64,000 nt of DNA from UBA11164 sp034376725 (GCA_034376725.1 JAXMJH010000097.1:47522-111521), one strand, 5' to 3'. Positions 52,186-61,685 are shown, counted from the first letter of the stretch. Made by a program: numbers and translations. Notes: generated by a model from the sequence alone, not told the origin.

Positions 52186-53091
52186 TCAGGAGCGGGGCTG
52201 GATGACGATGCTGACTTCGCCCCGGACGTTGCTCGGACGCACATCGCCGCTGCCCTTGCGCCGCAGCCGCACATCGCCCTGAATATCGTTCACGCGCAGA
52301 TCGCCGGAGCCGAGGCTGTCCAGGGTCACGCTGCCTTCGACGCCATCGATCAGCAGATCGCCAGAGCCGACCGATCCAGCGGCCACATCACCGGCCACGC
52401 TGAAAAGCTCGACGTCGCCCGATCCGATCGATCCGATTCGGACCGACCCGGCAATGCCCTTGACCGAGATGTCGCCGGAGCCGACCGAGCCGATTTCCAG
52501 TTCGCCGCCGACCGCGCTTGCGGTCACGTCGCCCGAGCCGAGAGAGGGCACGGCAAGCCGACCGACCGACTCCACTTCTGCATCGCCGGAACCGACACTC
52601 AAGGTCACAGCGCCAGCCACCCGGCTGGCATGGAGATCGCCGGAGCCCAGCCCAACGTCGAGTGCGGCGACCGAGCCGACCCATGCGTCGCCGGATCCGA
52701 CATTCAGTTCCACGCTGATCCGTTCGGGGATTCGCAGGTTGAGCTCGTGCACGGCATAGTCGGACTTGCCGAACAGCCGGAACACATTGCTGCTGCCGCC
52801 ATCCTCGGCGCGGAGGATGAGCTTCGCACCCTCGCGCCGCTGGACCAGGGTCAGCTCGGCCAGCCGGCCTTCGGAGGTGGCGCAGGCCCGGCCGCGCACG
52901 ATGCCGTCTGCATCGGCAGCGCCGTCGAGCCGTAGGGTATGGCGGCCGAGCTCGATCGACAGGGTTTCGACGCCGTCCAGATCGAGGGCCAGAGAATGCG
53001 CCCGTTCGTGCGGGCAACTGCGGTGGGCCTGCGCCAGTGCGGGAATGAGCAGCAGCGCGACGGCGGCCAGGCGAAAGACATTTCGAGACAT
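52186..53091 (-). CDS. DUF4097-type secreted protein with nine GSGD repeats
   Basis: 301 residues; the ATG at 53091 has GGAG nine bases upstream. A signal peptide (FRLAAVALLLIPALAQA) precedes the mature part. From residue about 130 to the end, GSGD recurs nine times at roughly 18-20 residue intervals (VGSGD, LGSGD, VGSGD and so on), predicting a right-handed beta-helix with an Asp ladder. Such head-to-tail repeats are typical of DUF4097/DUF2807 putative adhesins, whose function is unknown. It is the last gene of the GntR-ABC operon, 69 bp after the permease. Confidence 0.85.
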   Translation of the reverse strand: MSRNVFRLAAVALLLIPALAQAHRSCPHERAHSLALDLDGVETLSIELGRHTLRLDGAADADGIVRGRACATSEGRLAELTLVQRREGAKLILRAEDGGSSNVFRLFGKSDYAVHELNLRIPERISVELNVGSGDAWVGSVAALDVGLGSGDLHASRVAGAVTLSVGSGDAEVESVGRLAVPSLGSGDVTASAVGGELEIGSVGSGDISVKGIAGSVRIGSIGSGDVELFSVAGDVAAGSVGSGDLLIDGVEGSVTLDSLGSGDLRVNDIQGDVRLRRKGSGDVRPSNVRGEVSIVIQPRS

Positions 53092-53160
53092 GAGTGGATT
53101 CTCCAAGGGATGTCGGAAGATCGGCCTCCGCGCACCGTGCGGGGAGGCCGGAGGCGCGGC

Positions 53161-54153
53161 CTAGCCGTCGTCGCGCCAGCGCCGCAGACGAATGGCGACG
53201 ATGATCATGGCGATACCGATGGCCGCCCAGATCCAGATCGACGGCTGCAACAACACCTGGTAGAAGCTGCCCAGCGAGGCGATGTCCATGAAATCCTCGG
53301 GGCCGCGGATATTGGCCCGCTCCAGCGCTTCGAAATTGATCCAGGAGCCGGGAATGATGCTGCCCACCAGACGCGCCACGACGTGGGTCCAGAACCAGCT
53401 GTCCGGCAACGACAGGCTTCGCATCACGTCGAACCAGGTCACCAGCACGCCAGCACCGACCGGCAGGGCGATCGCCCACAGGAACGGCTTCGACTTGGCC
53501 CAGGCCGAGCACAGCAGCAGCCAGCCGACGGTGGGCAAGGCCCAGATCACATTCAGCGGGATGGTGCCGAGCAGGTAGCCGATGACCTTCATCGGGCTGG
53601 CGGCACCCAGAAGCAGGTCAAATATATTGATGCCGTGGAAGGCCAGGTAAATTGCCAGCAGCAGATGCATTCCCAGTCCGGTCGCGATCCCGACCAGGAT
53701 GCCGATCACCGGCGCGACCACCAGCGCGGTCGCCGCTTTCGACAGCACGGTATCGCGGTCGGATACCGGCAACGATTTCCAGAACAGCACGCTGCGGTCG
53801 CGTCGCTCATCGTAGAGCGCGCCCAGGCAATAGAAGAACACCACGATGGCCACCACGATGCTGATCTGCCCGGCGGTCATCAGTGCGCTGATGTCGATCG
53901 CCGCGCCAACCGAGGCGCGCTGGTTCTCGTCGAGATTCTGGGTGATCTTGTCCAGATTGAGCGCGCCGATCTGGATGTTGGACTTGCCGATACCCACTTC
54001 GGCTACGGTCAGCGCCATCACGGTAAGCGCCAGAAAAATCGCGCTGGTAACGATCGGCGCCCACAGCAGGCCGCCCTTGTTTTCCCAGAACTCGCGCTTG
54101 AGCAGGGTCAGGAAAGTGCGCGGTGCCCCGTGCGCTGCAAACAACGTGTTCAT
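53161..54153 (-). CDS. ABC-2 type transporter permease
   Basis: 330 residues with six or so membrane helices. An N-terminal TLLKREFWENKGGLLWAPIV, a large extracytoplasmic loop after the first helix (about 55-95) and VVFFYCLGALYDERRDRSVL fit ABC-2 permeases. Its start overlaps the ATPase stop (ATGA). With the ATPase it would make an export or envelope-stress ABC system like YtrBC-type transporters. The substrate is unknown. Confidence 0.9.
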   Translation of the reverse strand: MNTLFAAHGAPRTFLTLLKREFWENKGGLLWAPIVTSAIFLALTVMALTVAEVGIGKSNIQIGALNLDKITQNLDENQRASVGAAIDISALMTAGQISIVVAIVVFFYCLGALYDERRDRSVLFWKSLPVSDRDTVLSKAATALVVAPVIGILVGIATGLGMHLLLAIYLAFHGINIFDLLLGAASPMKVIGYLLGTIPLNVIWALPTVGWLLLCSAWAKSKPFLWAIALPVGAGVLVTWFDVMRSLSLPDSWFWTHVVARLVGSIIPGSWINFEALERANIRGPEDFMDIASLGSFYQVLLQPSIWIWAAIGIAMIIVAIRLRRWRDDG

Positions 54154-55007
54154 GCGTAGGTCCCCTTCATGGTGGCGACGAACAGATCGGCGATGCCGGG
54201 CGAGCGGGTCTCGCCAAGGGCGGCAAGCTCGGCGCGCGGTACGCCGTCGAACAGGAACACCGACTTGCCGAACACCTGCCGCTCGTCGATCGGCTTGAGT
54301 GCGCGCGCGGCCTCGGCGCGGTCGCTGCCCACCATGACCTCGATGAACCGGTCGCCGACATCATCCATCGTGGCCGAAAGCACGACGCGGCCATCCTTGA
54401 TGAACATCAGATCGGTGAGGATGTGTTCGATCTCCTCCACCTGATGGGTGGTGATGATGATGGTCTTGTCCTCGTCGAAATAATCTTCGAGCAGGTTCTG
54501 GTAGAACTGCTTGCGATAGATGATGTCCAGCCCCAGCGTGGGCTCATCGAGCACCAGCAGCCTGGCATCGATGGCCATCACCAGGGCCAGGTGCAGCTGC
54601 ACGATCATGCCCTTGGACAACTCCTTGACCCGCGAGCTGAGCTTGAGGTTGGTGTGCGCCAGGAAACGCTCGCAGCGCGCCCGGTCGAAGCGCGGATGCA
54701 CGCCTTCGACGAAATCGATCGCCTGATGCACGCGGATCCAGCGCGGCAACACCGCCACATCGGCGATGAAGCACACATCGCGCATCAGCTCGTCGCGCTC
54801 GGTGCGCGGATCCTTGCCCAACACGCTCAGCTGCCCCTCGAACGGAATCAGGCCGAGGATCGCCTTGAGGGCGGTGGTCTTGCCGGCGCCGTTCGGGCCG
54901 ATCAGGCCGACGATTCGCCCGGGCTGGATTTCGAAGCTGGTGTTGTCCAGCGCCAGGGTCTGTTTGTAGCGCTTGCGCAGCCCGTGCGCCGCGATGACCG
55001 CACTCAT
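54150..55007 (-). CDS. ABC transporter ATP-binding protein
   Basis: 285 residues. Walker A VGLIGPNGAGKTTALKAILG, the signature loop SRVKELSKGMIVQLHLALVM (LSKGM in place of LSGGQ), Walker B LLVLDEPTLGLD and switch His in TIIITTHQVEEIE. The LSKGM form is typical of YtrB/BcrA-like exporters. Its start overlaps the GntR stop (ATGA) and its stop overlaps the permease start. Confidence 0.95.
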   Translation of the reverse strand: MSAVIAAHGLRKRYKQTLALDNTSFEIQPGRIVGLIGPNGAGKTTALKAILGLIPFEGQLSVLGKDPRTERDELMRDVCFIADVAVLPRWIRVHQAIDFVEGVHPRFDRARCERFLAHTNLKLSSRVKELSKGMIVQLHLALVMAIDARLLVLDEPTLGLDIIYRKQFYQNLLEDYFDEDKTIIITTHQVEEIEHILTDLMFIKDGRVVLSATMDDVGDRFIEVMVGSDRAEAARALKPIDERQVFGKSVFLFDGVPRAELAALGETRSPGIADLFVATMKGTYA

Positions 55008-55372
55008 TTATCGTCTCCCTTGCGCGCGTTCTTTACCAGTTGCTCGATGTCCAACCCCAGTCGTTCGATGCGCTCAACCACCTTCGGCCACTCTTCCTTG
55101 AGGAAGCGTTCCCGTTCGCTGGCCAGCAGTTTTTCGTGCGCCCCCTCGTTGACGTACATGCCCAGTCCTCGTCGTTTTTCCACCAGTGCTTCGTCCACCA
55201 GCTCCTGATAGGCGCGGGAGACGGTAATCGGGTTGAGCTGGAAGTCGGCCGCCACCTGCCGTACCGAGGGCAGGGCGTCGCCGGGCTTGAGTACGCCATC
55301 CAGCATCATGGTCACCACCTTCTCCTTGAGCTGGAGGTAGATCGGTGTGTTGTCGGTCCAGGTCGTGCTCAT
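55004..55372 (-). CDS. GntR-family regulator, YtrA subfamily
   Basis: 122 residues from the ATG at 55372, nine bases after GGAGG. A TTG two codons earlier overlaps the upstream stop (TTGA) and could also be used. The winged helix is clear (TPIYLQLKEKVVTMMLDGVL, LPSVRQVAADFQLNPITVSR, AYQELVDEALVEKRRGLGMY). The very short C-terminal part is the mark of the YtrA subfamily, which represses its own ABC-transporter operon and responds to envelope-active compounds in known cases. Confidence 0.94.
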   Translation of the reverse strand: MSTTWTDNTPIYLQLKEKVVTMMLDGVLKPGDALPSVRQVAADFQLNPITVSRAYQELVDEALVEKRRGLGMYVNEGAHEKLLASERERFLKEEWPKVVERIERLGLDIEQLVKNARKGDDK

Positions 55373-55374
55373 GC

Positions 55375-55623
55375 TCAACGGCCTCCCTGGCGCGGCAGCA
55401 ACTGCGCGAAGGAGAAGTAGGGCATGGTCAGGCTGGCCCGTTGCCGGGCGCCGCCGCTCCAGCGGGAGGCGCCGTCATCGGCTTCGCTCAGGCCATCTTC
55501 GGGCTGAAAGCGTTCGGCCGAAGCCTGCACGCCATCGACGGGCTGTGCGACCGCCAGGCCCAGGAGCAGAATCGTCCCGACGACGGTCAGGGCAATCAGG
55601 GTGATTTCCAGTTTGCGGAACAT
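55375..55623 (-). CDS. Small single-pass membrane protein heading the GntR-ABC operon
   Basis: 82 residues; the ATG at 55623 has CGGAGG five bases upstream. One membrane helix (about 6-28, LEITLIALTVVGTILLLGLA) is followed by a polar C-terminal half with no recognised domain. Its stop overlaps the alternative GntR start. A role in sensing or in the transporter is possible, but no function is known. Confidence 0.75.
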   Translation of the reverse strand: MFRKLEITLIALTVVGTILLLGLAVAQPVDGVQASAERFQPEDGLSEADDGASRWSGGARQRASLTMPYFSFAQLLPRQGGR

Positions 55624-55661
55624 CTCGGCCTCCGGTTGCGTGTCGGCTCGCCATGTGAGCC

Positions 55662-55685
55662 GGTGTTGTATACAACTATAACACT
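55662..55685. promoter_or_regulatory. Candidate GntR (YtrA-type) operator
   Basis: GGTG-N16-CACT with an internal perfect palindrome GTTGTATACAAC (55665-55676). It fits, bar the last base, the GGTG-N16-CACC pattern I recall for Xanthomonas YtrA-type regulators. It overlaps the -10 element of the operon promoter, as expected of an autorepressor site. Confidence 0.65.
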
Positions 55686-55702
55686 AGATCAGCAAAGGTC
55701 AA
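55675..55702 (-). promoter_or_regulatory. Promoter of the GntR-ABC operon
   Basis: On the minus strand, TTGACC (55702-55697), a 16-base spacer, and TATAGT (55680-55675). It lies about 50 bp before the first gene. Confidence 0.7.
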
Positions 55703-55900
55703 GCGCTTTGATCGCCCGCGGCACCCAACTGATGGCATAGATGGCGCGATGGGGCGGGCTTTCGGCCCAAGCCCAGCTAAACGGGTGACGCAAAAGCCGG
55801 CAAAGTGTGACTGTCGACCGTTGCCGCCGGCCCGGTCTGCCGCGACAATGGACGCTCTGCCGCATGGGTCGGCGTTTGTTGTACTTAGGAGAGTTACCCG

Positions 55901-56602
55901 ATGAACCGAATCAAGCGCAATATGGCCGCGGTGCTCGCCGTGACTGCGGTTGCAATGGCCGCGCCGTCCATGGCCCAGACCCCTCTGGAGTCGGACAAGG
56001 ACAAGGTGAGCTACATGATCGGCATGGATGTTGCCCGATCGCTCACCCCCTATCGCGACGAGGTCAACCCGGCCATCGTTGCCGAAGCGCTCGCCGATAT
56101 CCTCAGTGGTCGCGATCTGCGGATGACCGACCAAGAGGCCGAATCGATCCGTCAGGCCTTCATCGCCCGCATCCAGAGCCAGCAGCAGCAGGAAGCGCAG
56201 GCGGCTGCCAGCAAGAATCTGGCTGAAGGCCAGGCTTTCCTGCGCGAGAACCGGGGCAAGGCGGGAGTCTCGACTACCGCGACCGGTCTCCAGTACCAGG
56301 TCATCAGCGAAGGTTCCGGCGAGCGTCCGACCGGCCTGAGCACGGTGCGCGTGCATTACGAGGGCAAGTTGCTCGACGGCACGGTGTTCGACAGCTCTGT
56401 CCAGCGCGGCGAGCCGGCTGAATTCGCGCTCAACCGCGTCATCCCGGGTTGGACCGAGGGCGTGCAGCTGATGACCGTGGGCAGCAAGTATCGCTTCTGG
56501 GTGCCGTCCGACCTGGCCTACGGCGAGACCGGCACCCCGGGTCCGATCGGTCCCAACCAGACGCTGATGTTCGAAGTCGAGCTGCTCGGCATCGTCAAAT
56601 AA
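55901..56602 (+). CDS. FKBP-type peptidyl-prolyl cis-trans isomerase (Mip/FkpA-like), exported
   Basis: 233 residues; ATG with AGGAG upstream. A signal peptide (MAAVLAVTAVAMAAPSMA) is followed by the helical FKBP-N dimerisation region (about 30-120, KVSYMIGMDVARSL) and the FKBP domain (about 127-233: VRVHYEGKLLDGTVFDSS, RVIPGWTEGVQLMTVGSKYR, PSDLAYGE). It speeds proline isomerisation in periplasmic proteins. The gene is monocistronic; ugd follows 100 bp later. Confidence 0.95.
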   Translation: MNRIKRNMAAVLAVTAVAMAAPSMAQTPLESDKDKVSYMIGMDVARSLTPYRDEVNPAIVAEALADILSGRDLRMTDQEAESIRQAFIARIQSQQQQEAQAAASKNLAEGQAFLRENRGKAGVSTTATGLQYQVISEGSGERPTGLSTVRVHYEGKLLDGTVFDSSVQRGEPAEFALNRVIPGWTEGVQLMTVGSKYRFWVPSDLAYGETGTPGPIGPNQTLMFEVELLGIVK

Positions 56603-56702
56603 GCCGGTTGCATTGCTCGTTCAGGCGTCGGCCGGTTTTTGAATCGGTCGGCGCCGTGTCATCTTTGTCGGGCATGATCCTGCTTTTGCCCGGAAATCCA
56701 AG

Positions 56703-58052
56703 ATGAATGTCACCCTGTTCGGCACTGGCTATGTGGGCCTGGTCACCGGCGCGTGTCTCGCCGAGGTAGGGCATCAGGTGCTGTGCCTGGATATCGACGA
56801 AGAGAAGATCGCCGGCCTTCGAGCCGGGCGCATTCCGATCTTCGAACCGGGACTCGAACCGCTGGTTGCAGCCAATCAGGCTGCCGGGCGCCTGCGTTTC
56901 GCTACCGATCCGGCCGAGGGCCTGGCCCACGCGGAGATCGTTTTCATCGCAGTCGGCACGCCGCCGCGTGAGGACGGCAGCGCCGATCTGAGCCATGTTC
57001 TGGACGTGGCTCGCGACATCGGCCGGCATGTCAGTCGGCCGACGCTGGTGGTCGGCAAGTCCACCGTACCGGTCGGAACGGCGGACCGGGTGAGGGCGGC
57101 GATCGAAGCCGAGCTGATCGCGCGCGGTCTGGAGATCCCCGTCGAGGTGGTGTCCAATCCCGAGTTTTTGAAGGAAGGCGACGCGGTCAACGATTGCCTG
57201 CGGCCCGATCGCATCATCATTGGATCGCGGGATAGCGCGGCGATCGAAACGCTTACCCGGCTGTATGCGCCGTTCAACAGGAACCATCAGCGTATTGTCA
57301 CCATGGACACGCGATCGGCCGAGCTGACCAAGTACGCCGCCAACGCCATGCTGGCGACCAAGATCAGCTTCATGAACGAGATGGCCAATATTGCCGAACG
57401 GGTGGGCGCCGACATCGAAATGGTCCGACAGGGCATCGGTTCGGACCCGCGCATCGGAACCCATTTCATTTATCCGGGTGCCGGCTACGGCGGTTCGTGC
57501 TTTCCGAAAGATGTCCAGGCATTGCTGCACACCGCCGACTCCCATGGTTACCGTCCTCGGTTGATGGCCGCAGTCGACTCGGTGAACGAGGCGCAGAAGG
57601 GCAAGCTGTTCGACCTGATTCAGAAGCACTTCCAGGGCCAGATTTCCGGTCTGGTCTTTGCGCTCTGGGGCCTGGCGTTCAAGCCCAATACCGATGACAT
57701 CCGTTGCGCGCCGAGCATTACCCTGATCCGCCAGCTGCTCGATGCGGGCGCATCGGTGCGCGCATTCGATCCGGAGGCGACCGGCGAAATGAGCGCGCTG
57801 ATTCCCCCGGCGCCTGGGATGCATTACTGTCAGAGCCAGTTCGAGGCGGTCGATGGCGCCGATGCGCTGGTGTTGATCACCGAGTGGAAGGCATTCTGGA
57901 ACCCGGATTTCGCCAGTTTGCGGACCCGGCTTCGGGAAACAGTGGTATTCGACGGTCGCAATGTCTACGATCCCGATGAAGTGGAACGCACCGGACTGCG
58001 TTACTACGGCATTGGGCGGGGACGCTCGATCCAAGGGGATGATTCACGGTGA
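56703..58052 (+). CDS. ugd: UDP-glucose 6-dehydrogenase
   Basis: 449 residues. NAD-binding VTLFGTGYVGLVTGACLAEV, EFLKEGDAVNDCLRPDRIII, the conserved KYAANAMLATKISFMNEMAN, and the catalytic Cys in YPGAGYGGSCFPKDVQAL. It makes UDP-glucuronate for surface polysaccharides. The stop overlaps the slyX start. No other sugar genes are close. Confidence 0.96.
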   Translation: MNVTLFGTGYVGLVTGACLAEVGHQVLCLDIDEEKIAGLRAGRIPIFEPGLEPLVAANQAAGRLRFATDPAEGLAHAEIVFIAVGTPPREDGSADLSHVLDVARDIGRHVSRPTLVVGKSTVPVGTADRVRAAIEAELIARGLEIPVEVVSNPEFLKEGDAVNDCLRPDRIIIGSRDSAAIETLTRLYAPFNRNHQRIVTMDTRSAELTKYAANAMLATKISFMNEMANIAERVGADIEMVRQGIGSDPRIGTHFIYPGAGYGGSCFPKDVQALLHTADSHGYRPRLMAAVDSVNEAQKGKLFDLIQKHFQGQISGLVFALWGLAFKPNTDDIRCAPSITLIRQLLDAGASVRAFDPEATGEMSALIPPAPGMHYCQSQFEAVDGADALVLITEWKAFWNPDFASLRTRLRETVVFDGRNVYDPDEVERTGLRYYGIGRGRSIQGDDSR

Positions 58053-58261
58053 CAGCAAACGAAGAACGACTGGTCGAGCTCGAAACTCGGCTGGCATTCC
58101 AGGAGCATGCGCTCAACGAGTTGAGCGAAGCCCTGGCCGATATTCGGGCTGCCCATGCCCGCCAGGCTCTGGCGCTCGAGCGAGCGCTGGCCGACCTGAG
58201 GCAACTGCGCACGGTGCAGTACGCCAACCCGGCCGACGAGCCACCGCCCCCGCACTATTGA
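58049..58261 (+). CDS. slyX: SlyX family protein
   Basis: 70 residues from a GTG overlapping the ugd stop. It is a coiled coil typical of SlyX (ERLVELETRLAFQEHALNEL) ending in the family-specific ANPADEPPPPHY. Function unknown. Confidence 0.92.
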   Translation: MTANEERLVELETRLAFQEHALNELSEALADIRAAHARQALALERALADLRQLRTVQYANPADEPPPPHY

Positions 58262-58280
58262 AGGTGTCAGGCATACGACC

Positions 58281-58931
58281 ATGAGCAATTCTCTTCGCGA
58301 CAAGCTGCTTGAGTTGGGCTTCAAGGCACCGGCCAAGCCGCCGGCTCCCGCACCGCAAAAGGCACGGCACGGCGAACGATCTGCGCAGCCGAACCGGCAG
58401 CGCACTCGGCCGGACAACGGCAAGGCCACCGGCAAGCCGTCGCATCCCGGCGCGCGTTCGGGGCGCGAAGCGTCGGCGAAACGTCCGCCTGCGGGCCGTT
58501 CGCAGGAAGAGGTCGATCTGGGCAAGGCCTACGCCCTGCGGGCGCGCCAGGAAAAGCTGGAGCGCGAAGCCGCCGAGCGCGAGCGACAGGAGCAGGCGCG
58601 GATCCGCCGCGAAGCCAAAGCCCGGGTCGCCGAGCTGCTCAAGGATGCCGCGCTCAACGATCCGGCGGCGGACATCGCCCGGCACTTTCCCTACGGCGGC
58701 AAGATCAAGCGGATTTACGTGACCGAGAGCCAGCTCAAGGCGCTCAACGCCGGCGAGTTGGGTGTCGCGCAGCAGCAGGGCCGCTACGTTCTCGTCGAGG
58801 CCGCGCTGTTGGCCCAAATCGAAGCGGTTTTCCCGGATGCGGTTGCGCTCAAGGTCGATCCCGATGCGCCGGGCGATGCCGATCCCTACAGCGACCCGCG
58901 CTATCAGGTGCCCGATGATCTGGTGTGGTGA
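58281..58931 (+). CDS. DUF2058 (YaiL-like) protein
   Basis: 216 residues. It begins with the family start SLRDKLLELGFKA and has a Pro/Lys/Arg-rich disordered stretch (about 16-70), a charged coiled coil (about 75-115), and a conserved C-terminal domain (YGGKIKRIYVTESQLKALNA, GRYVLVEAALLAQIE). Nucleoid or ribosome association has been suggested for the family, without firm function. It follows slyX by 19 bp. Confidence 0.88.
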   Translation: MSNSLRDKLLELGFKAPAKPPAPAPQKARHGERSAQPNRQRTRPDNGKATGKPSHPGARSGREASAKRPPAGRSQEEVDLGKAYALRARQEKLEREAAERERQEQARIRREAKARVAELLKDAALNDPAADIARHFPYGGKIKRIYVTESQLKALNAGELGVAQQQGRYVLVEAALLAQIEAVFPDAVALKVDPDAPGDADPYSDPRYQVPDDLVW

Positions 58932-58949
58932 GCCGGCGCGGCCGGCGTC

Positions 58950-61685
58950 TCATTCCGGATCGTAGTCCAGGTTCGCCGCCAGCCAGCGTTCGGCCTGGGC
59001 CTGGCTGATGCCGCGCCGACTGGCATAGTCTTGAACCTGATCGCGGCCCAGCCGGCCGACCACGAAATACTGGCTGTCAGGGTGGGAAAAATACAGCCCG
59101 CTGACGGCGGCTGCCGGATACATGGCGAAGTTTTCGGTCAGCTGCATGCCGATCCGCGACTCCACGTCCAGCAGGTCGAACAGCGTGCGCTTCATGCTGT
59201 GATCGGGACAGGCCGGATAGCCCGGCGCCGGCCGGATGCCGCGATAGCGCTCCTCGACCAGCGCCTCGGTATCCAGCGACTCGTCCGGCGCATAGCCCCA
59301 CAGCTCGGTCCGCACCTTCTGGTGCATCCGCTCGGCGAGCGCCTCGGCCAGGCGATCGGCCAGGGACTTGAGGAGGATGGCGTTGTAGTCGTCGTGGTCG
59401 GCTTCGAACCGGGCAGCGTGCGGCTCGATGCCCAGTCCGGCGGTCACCGCGAAGCCACCGATCCAGTCCTGCCGACCCGACCCGGCCGGCGCGACGAAGT
59501 CGGCCAGGCACAGATTGGCCCGCTCGCCGACCGGCTTGTCGGCCTGCTGGCGGAGGAAATGCAGGACGACCCGATCCGCCGCCTTGTCGCCGTCGCCGAC
59601 CGGCTGCTGCTCCGCGCGCCGGTCGATGACCACATCATCGCCCTCGGCGTTGGCCGGCCACAGGCCGATCACCGCTTTGGCGGTCAGCCATTTCTCGGCC
59701 ACGATACGGTCCAGCATGGCCTGCGCGTCGCGGAACAGATCGCGCGCCTGACTGCCGACCACGGCGTCGTCGAGAATCGCCGGGTAGCGACCGGACAGCT
59801 CCCAGCTCTGAAAGAACGGCGTCCAGTCGATGATGTCGATCAGCTCATCGAGCGGGTAGTCGTCGTATACCGTCACCCCGGGTCTGCCCGGCCGGGGCGG
59901 GACGTAGTCGGACCAGTGTCCGTCGAATCGGTTCCCGCGCGCCTGATCGAGGCCGATCAGCCGCTTGCCGCCGGTCTTCGACTTGTGTCGCTCGCGGATG
60001 GCGGCGTAATCGGCGTCGTTGGCGGCGATGAACTCGGTCCGGCGCTCGGCACTGATCAGCGACTGCACCACGCCGACCGCGCGCGAGGCGTCCTTCACCC
60101 AGACCGTGCTGGCGGCATAGTGCGGGGCGATCTTGAGCGCGGTGTGGGCCCGTGACGTGGTTGCGCCGCCGATCAGCAGCGGAATGTCGAAGCCCTGGCG
60201 CTGCATCTCCTTGGCGACGTGGCTCATTTCCTCGAGCGACGGGGTGATCAGGCCCGACAGGCCGATCAGATCGGCCTTGGCCTCGCGCGCGCGATCGAGA
60301 ATGGTCTGCGCCGGCACCATCACGCCGAGATCCTCGACATCGAAGTTGTTGCAGGCCAGCACCACACCGACGATGTTCTTGCCGATGTCGTGCACATCGC
60401 CCTTCACCGTGGCCATCACGATCTTGCCCTTGGGCTTGCCGGACTGGCCGCTGCGCACCTTCTCCGCTTCGATATAGGGAATGAGGTGGGCCACGGCCTT
60501 CTTCATTACCCGCGCCGACTTCACTACCTGGGGAAGAAACATCTTGCCGGCCCCGAACAGGTCCCCCACCACGTTCATGCCGGCCATCAGCGGACCCTCG
60601 ATGACGTCAAGCGGCTTGTCGGCCGCCAGCCGCGCCGCTTCGGTGTCCTCGATGACGAATTCGTCCAGACCATGGATCAGCGCATGCTCCAGCCGTTTGT
60701 CGACCGGAAACTCGCGCCAGGCCGGTTTTTCGCGGGCCGCCGGCCCCGCGTCGCGCGCGCCTTTCCGGTAGCGGTCGGCGATGTCCAGCAGCCGTTCGGT
60801 GGCATCGGCGCGGCGGTTGAGCACCACATCCTCGACCCGCTCGCGCAGATCGGCATCCAGATCGTCGATCAGCGCCAGCGCGCCGGCATTGACGATGCCC
60901 ATGTCCATGCCGGCGCCGATGGCGTGATACAGAAACACCGAATGGATCGCTTCGCGCACCGTGTTGTTGCCGCGAAAGGCGAAGCTGACGTTGCTGACCC
61001 CGCCGGAGACGTGGCAGTGGGGCAGGGTGCGCTTGATCTCGCGGGTGGCCTCGATGAAATCGACCGCGTAATTGTTGTGTTCTTCGATGCCGGTGGCGAT
61101 GGCAAAGATATTCGGGTCGAAAATGATGTCCTCCGGCGGGAACCCGACCTCATCGACCAGCAGGCGATAGGCGCGCGCGCAGATTTCCACCTTTCTGGCC
61201 CGGGTGTCGGCCTGGCCGTGTTCGTCGAACGCCATCACCACGACGGCGGCGCCGTAGCGCAGGACCTTGCGCGCCTGGTCGAGGAACTGCACTTCGCCTT
61301 CCTTGAGCGAAATCGAATTGACGATCCCCTTGCCCTGGAGGCACTTCAGCCCGGCTTCGATCACGCTCCATTTGGAGCTGTCGACCATCACCGGAATGCG
61401 TGCGATGTCGGGCTCGGCGGCAATCAGATGGAGAAAGGTCACCATCGCCGCTTCGGAGTCGAGCATGCCCTCGTCCATGTTGACATCGAGGATCTGCGCG
61501 CCGTTCTCGACCTGCTGACGGGCGACTGCCACCGCCTCGTCATAACGGCCCTCGACGATCAGCCGGCGAAACTGCGCCGAGCCGGTGACATTGGTCCGCT
61601 CGCCGATGTTGACGAAGTTGGTCTGCGGTCCGATGACGAAGGGTTCGAGACCGGAAAGTCGGGTGCGTCGCGCGAGCTGGGTCAT
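58950..61685 (-). CDS. metH: Methionine synthase, pterin/cobalamin/activation part (MetH2)
   Basis: 911 residues from the ATG at 61685. It lacks the homocysteine domain, which is a separate gene upstream. Layout: pterin-binding domain (FVNIGERTNVTGSAQFRRLI; DVNMDEGMLDSEAAMVTFLH), helical cap, cobalamin domain with the axial His in KGDVHDIGKNIVGVVLACNN, and the SAM-binding reactivation domain (SGLYFSHPDSQYFVVGRLGR). It transfers methyl from methyltetrahydrofolate to homocysteine via B12. It is 76 bp downstream of the homocysteine-domain gene. Confidence 0.96.
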   Translation of the reverse strand: MTQLARRTRLSGLEPFVIGPQTNFVNIGERTNVTGSAQFRRLIVEGRYDEAVAVARQQVENGAQILDVNMDEGMLDSEAAMVTFLHLIAAEPDIARIPVMVDSSKWSVIEAGLKCLQGKGIVNSISLKEGEVQFLDQARKVLRYGAAVVVMAFDEHGQADTRARKVEICARAYRLLVDEVGFPPEDIIFDPNIFAIATGIEEHNNYAVDFIEATREIKRTLPHCHVSGGVSNVSFAFRGNNTVREAIHSVFLYHAIGAGMDMGIVNAGALALIDDLDADLRERVEDVVLNRRADATERLLDIADRYRKGARDAGPAAREKPAWREFPVDKRLEHALIHGLDEFVIEDTEAARLAADKPLDVIEGPLMAGMNVVGDLFGAGKMFLPQVVKSARVMKKAVAHLIPYIEAEKVRSGQSGKPKGKIVMATVKGDVHDIGKNIVGVVLACNNFDVEDLGVMVPAQTILDRAREAKADLIGLSGLITPSLEEMSHVAKEMQRQGFDIPLLIGGATTSRAHTALKIAPHYAASTVWVKDASRAVGVVQSLISAERRTEFIAANDADYAAIRERHKSKTGGKRLIGLDQARGNRFDGHWSDYVPPRPGRPGVTVYDDYPLDELIDIIDWTPFFQSWELSGRYPAILDDAVVGSQARDLFRDAQAMLDRIVAEKWLTAKAVIGLWPANAEGDDVVIDRRAEQQPVGDGDKAADRVVLHFLRQQADKPVGERANLCLADFVAPAGSGRQDWIGGFAVTAGLGIEPHAARFEADHDDYNAILLKSLADRLAEALAERMHQKVRTELWGYAPDESLDTEALVEERYRGIRPAPGYPACPDHSMKRTLFDLLDVESRIGMQLTENFAMYPAAAVSGLYFSHPDSQYFVVGRLGRDQVQDYASRRGISQAQAERWLAANLDYDPE

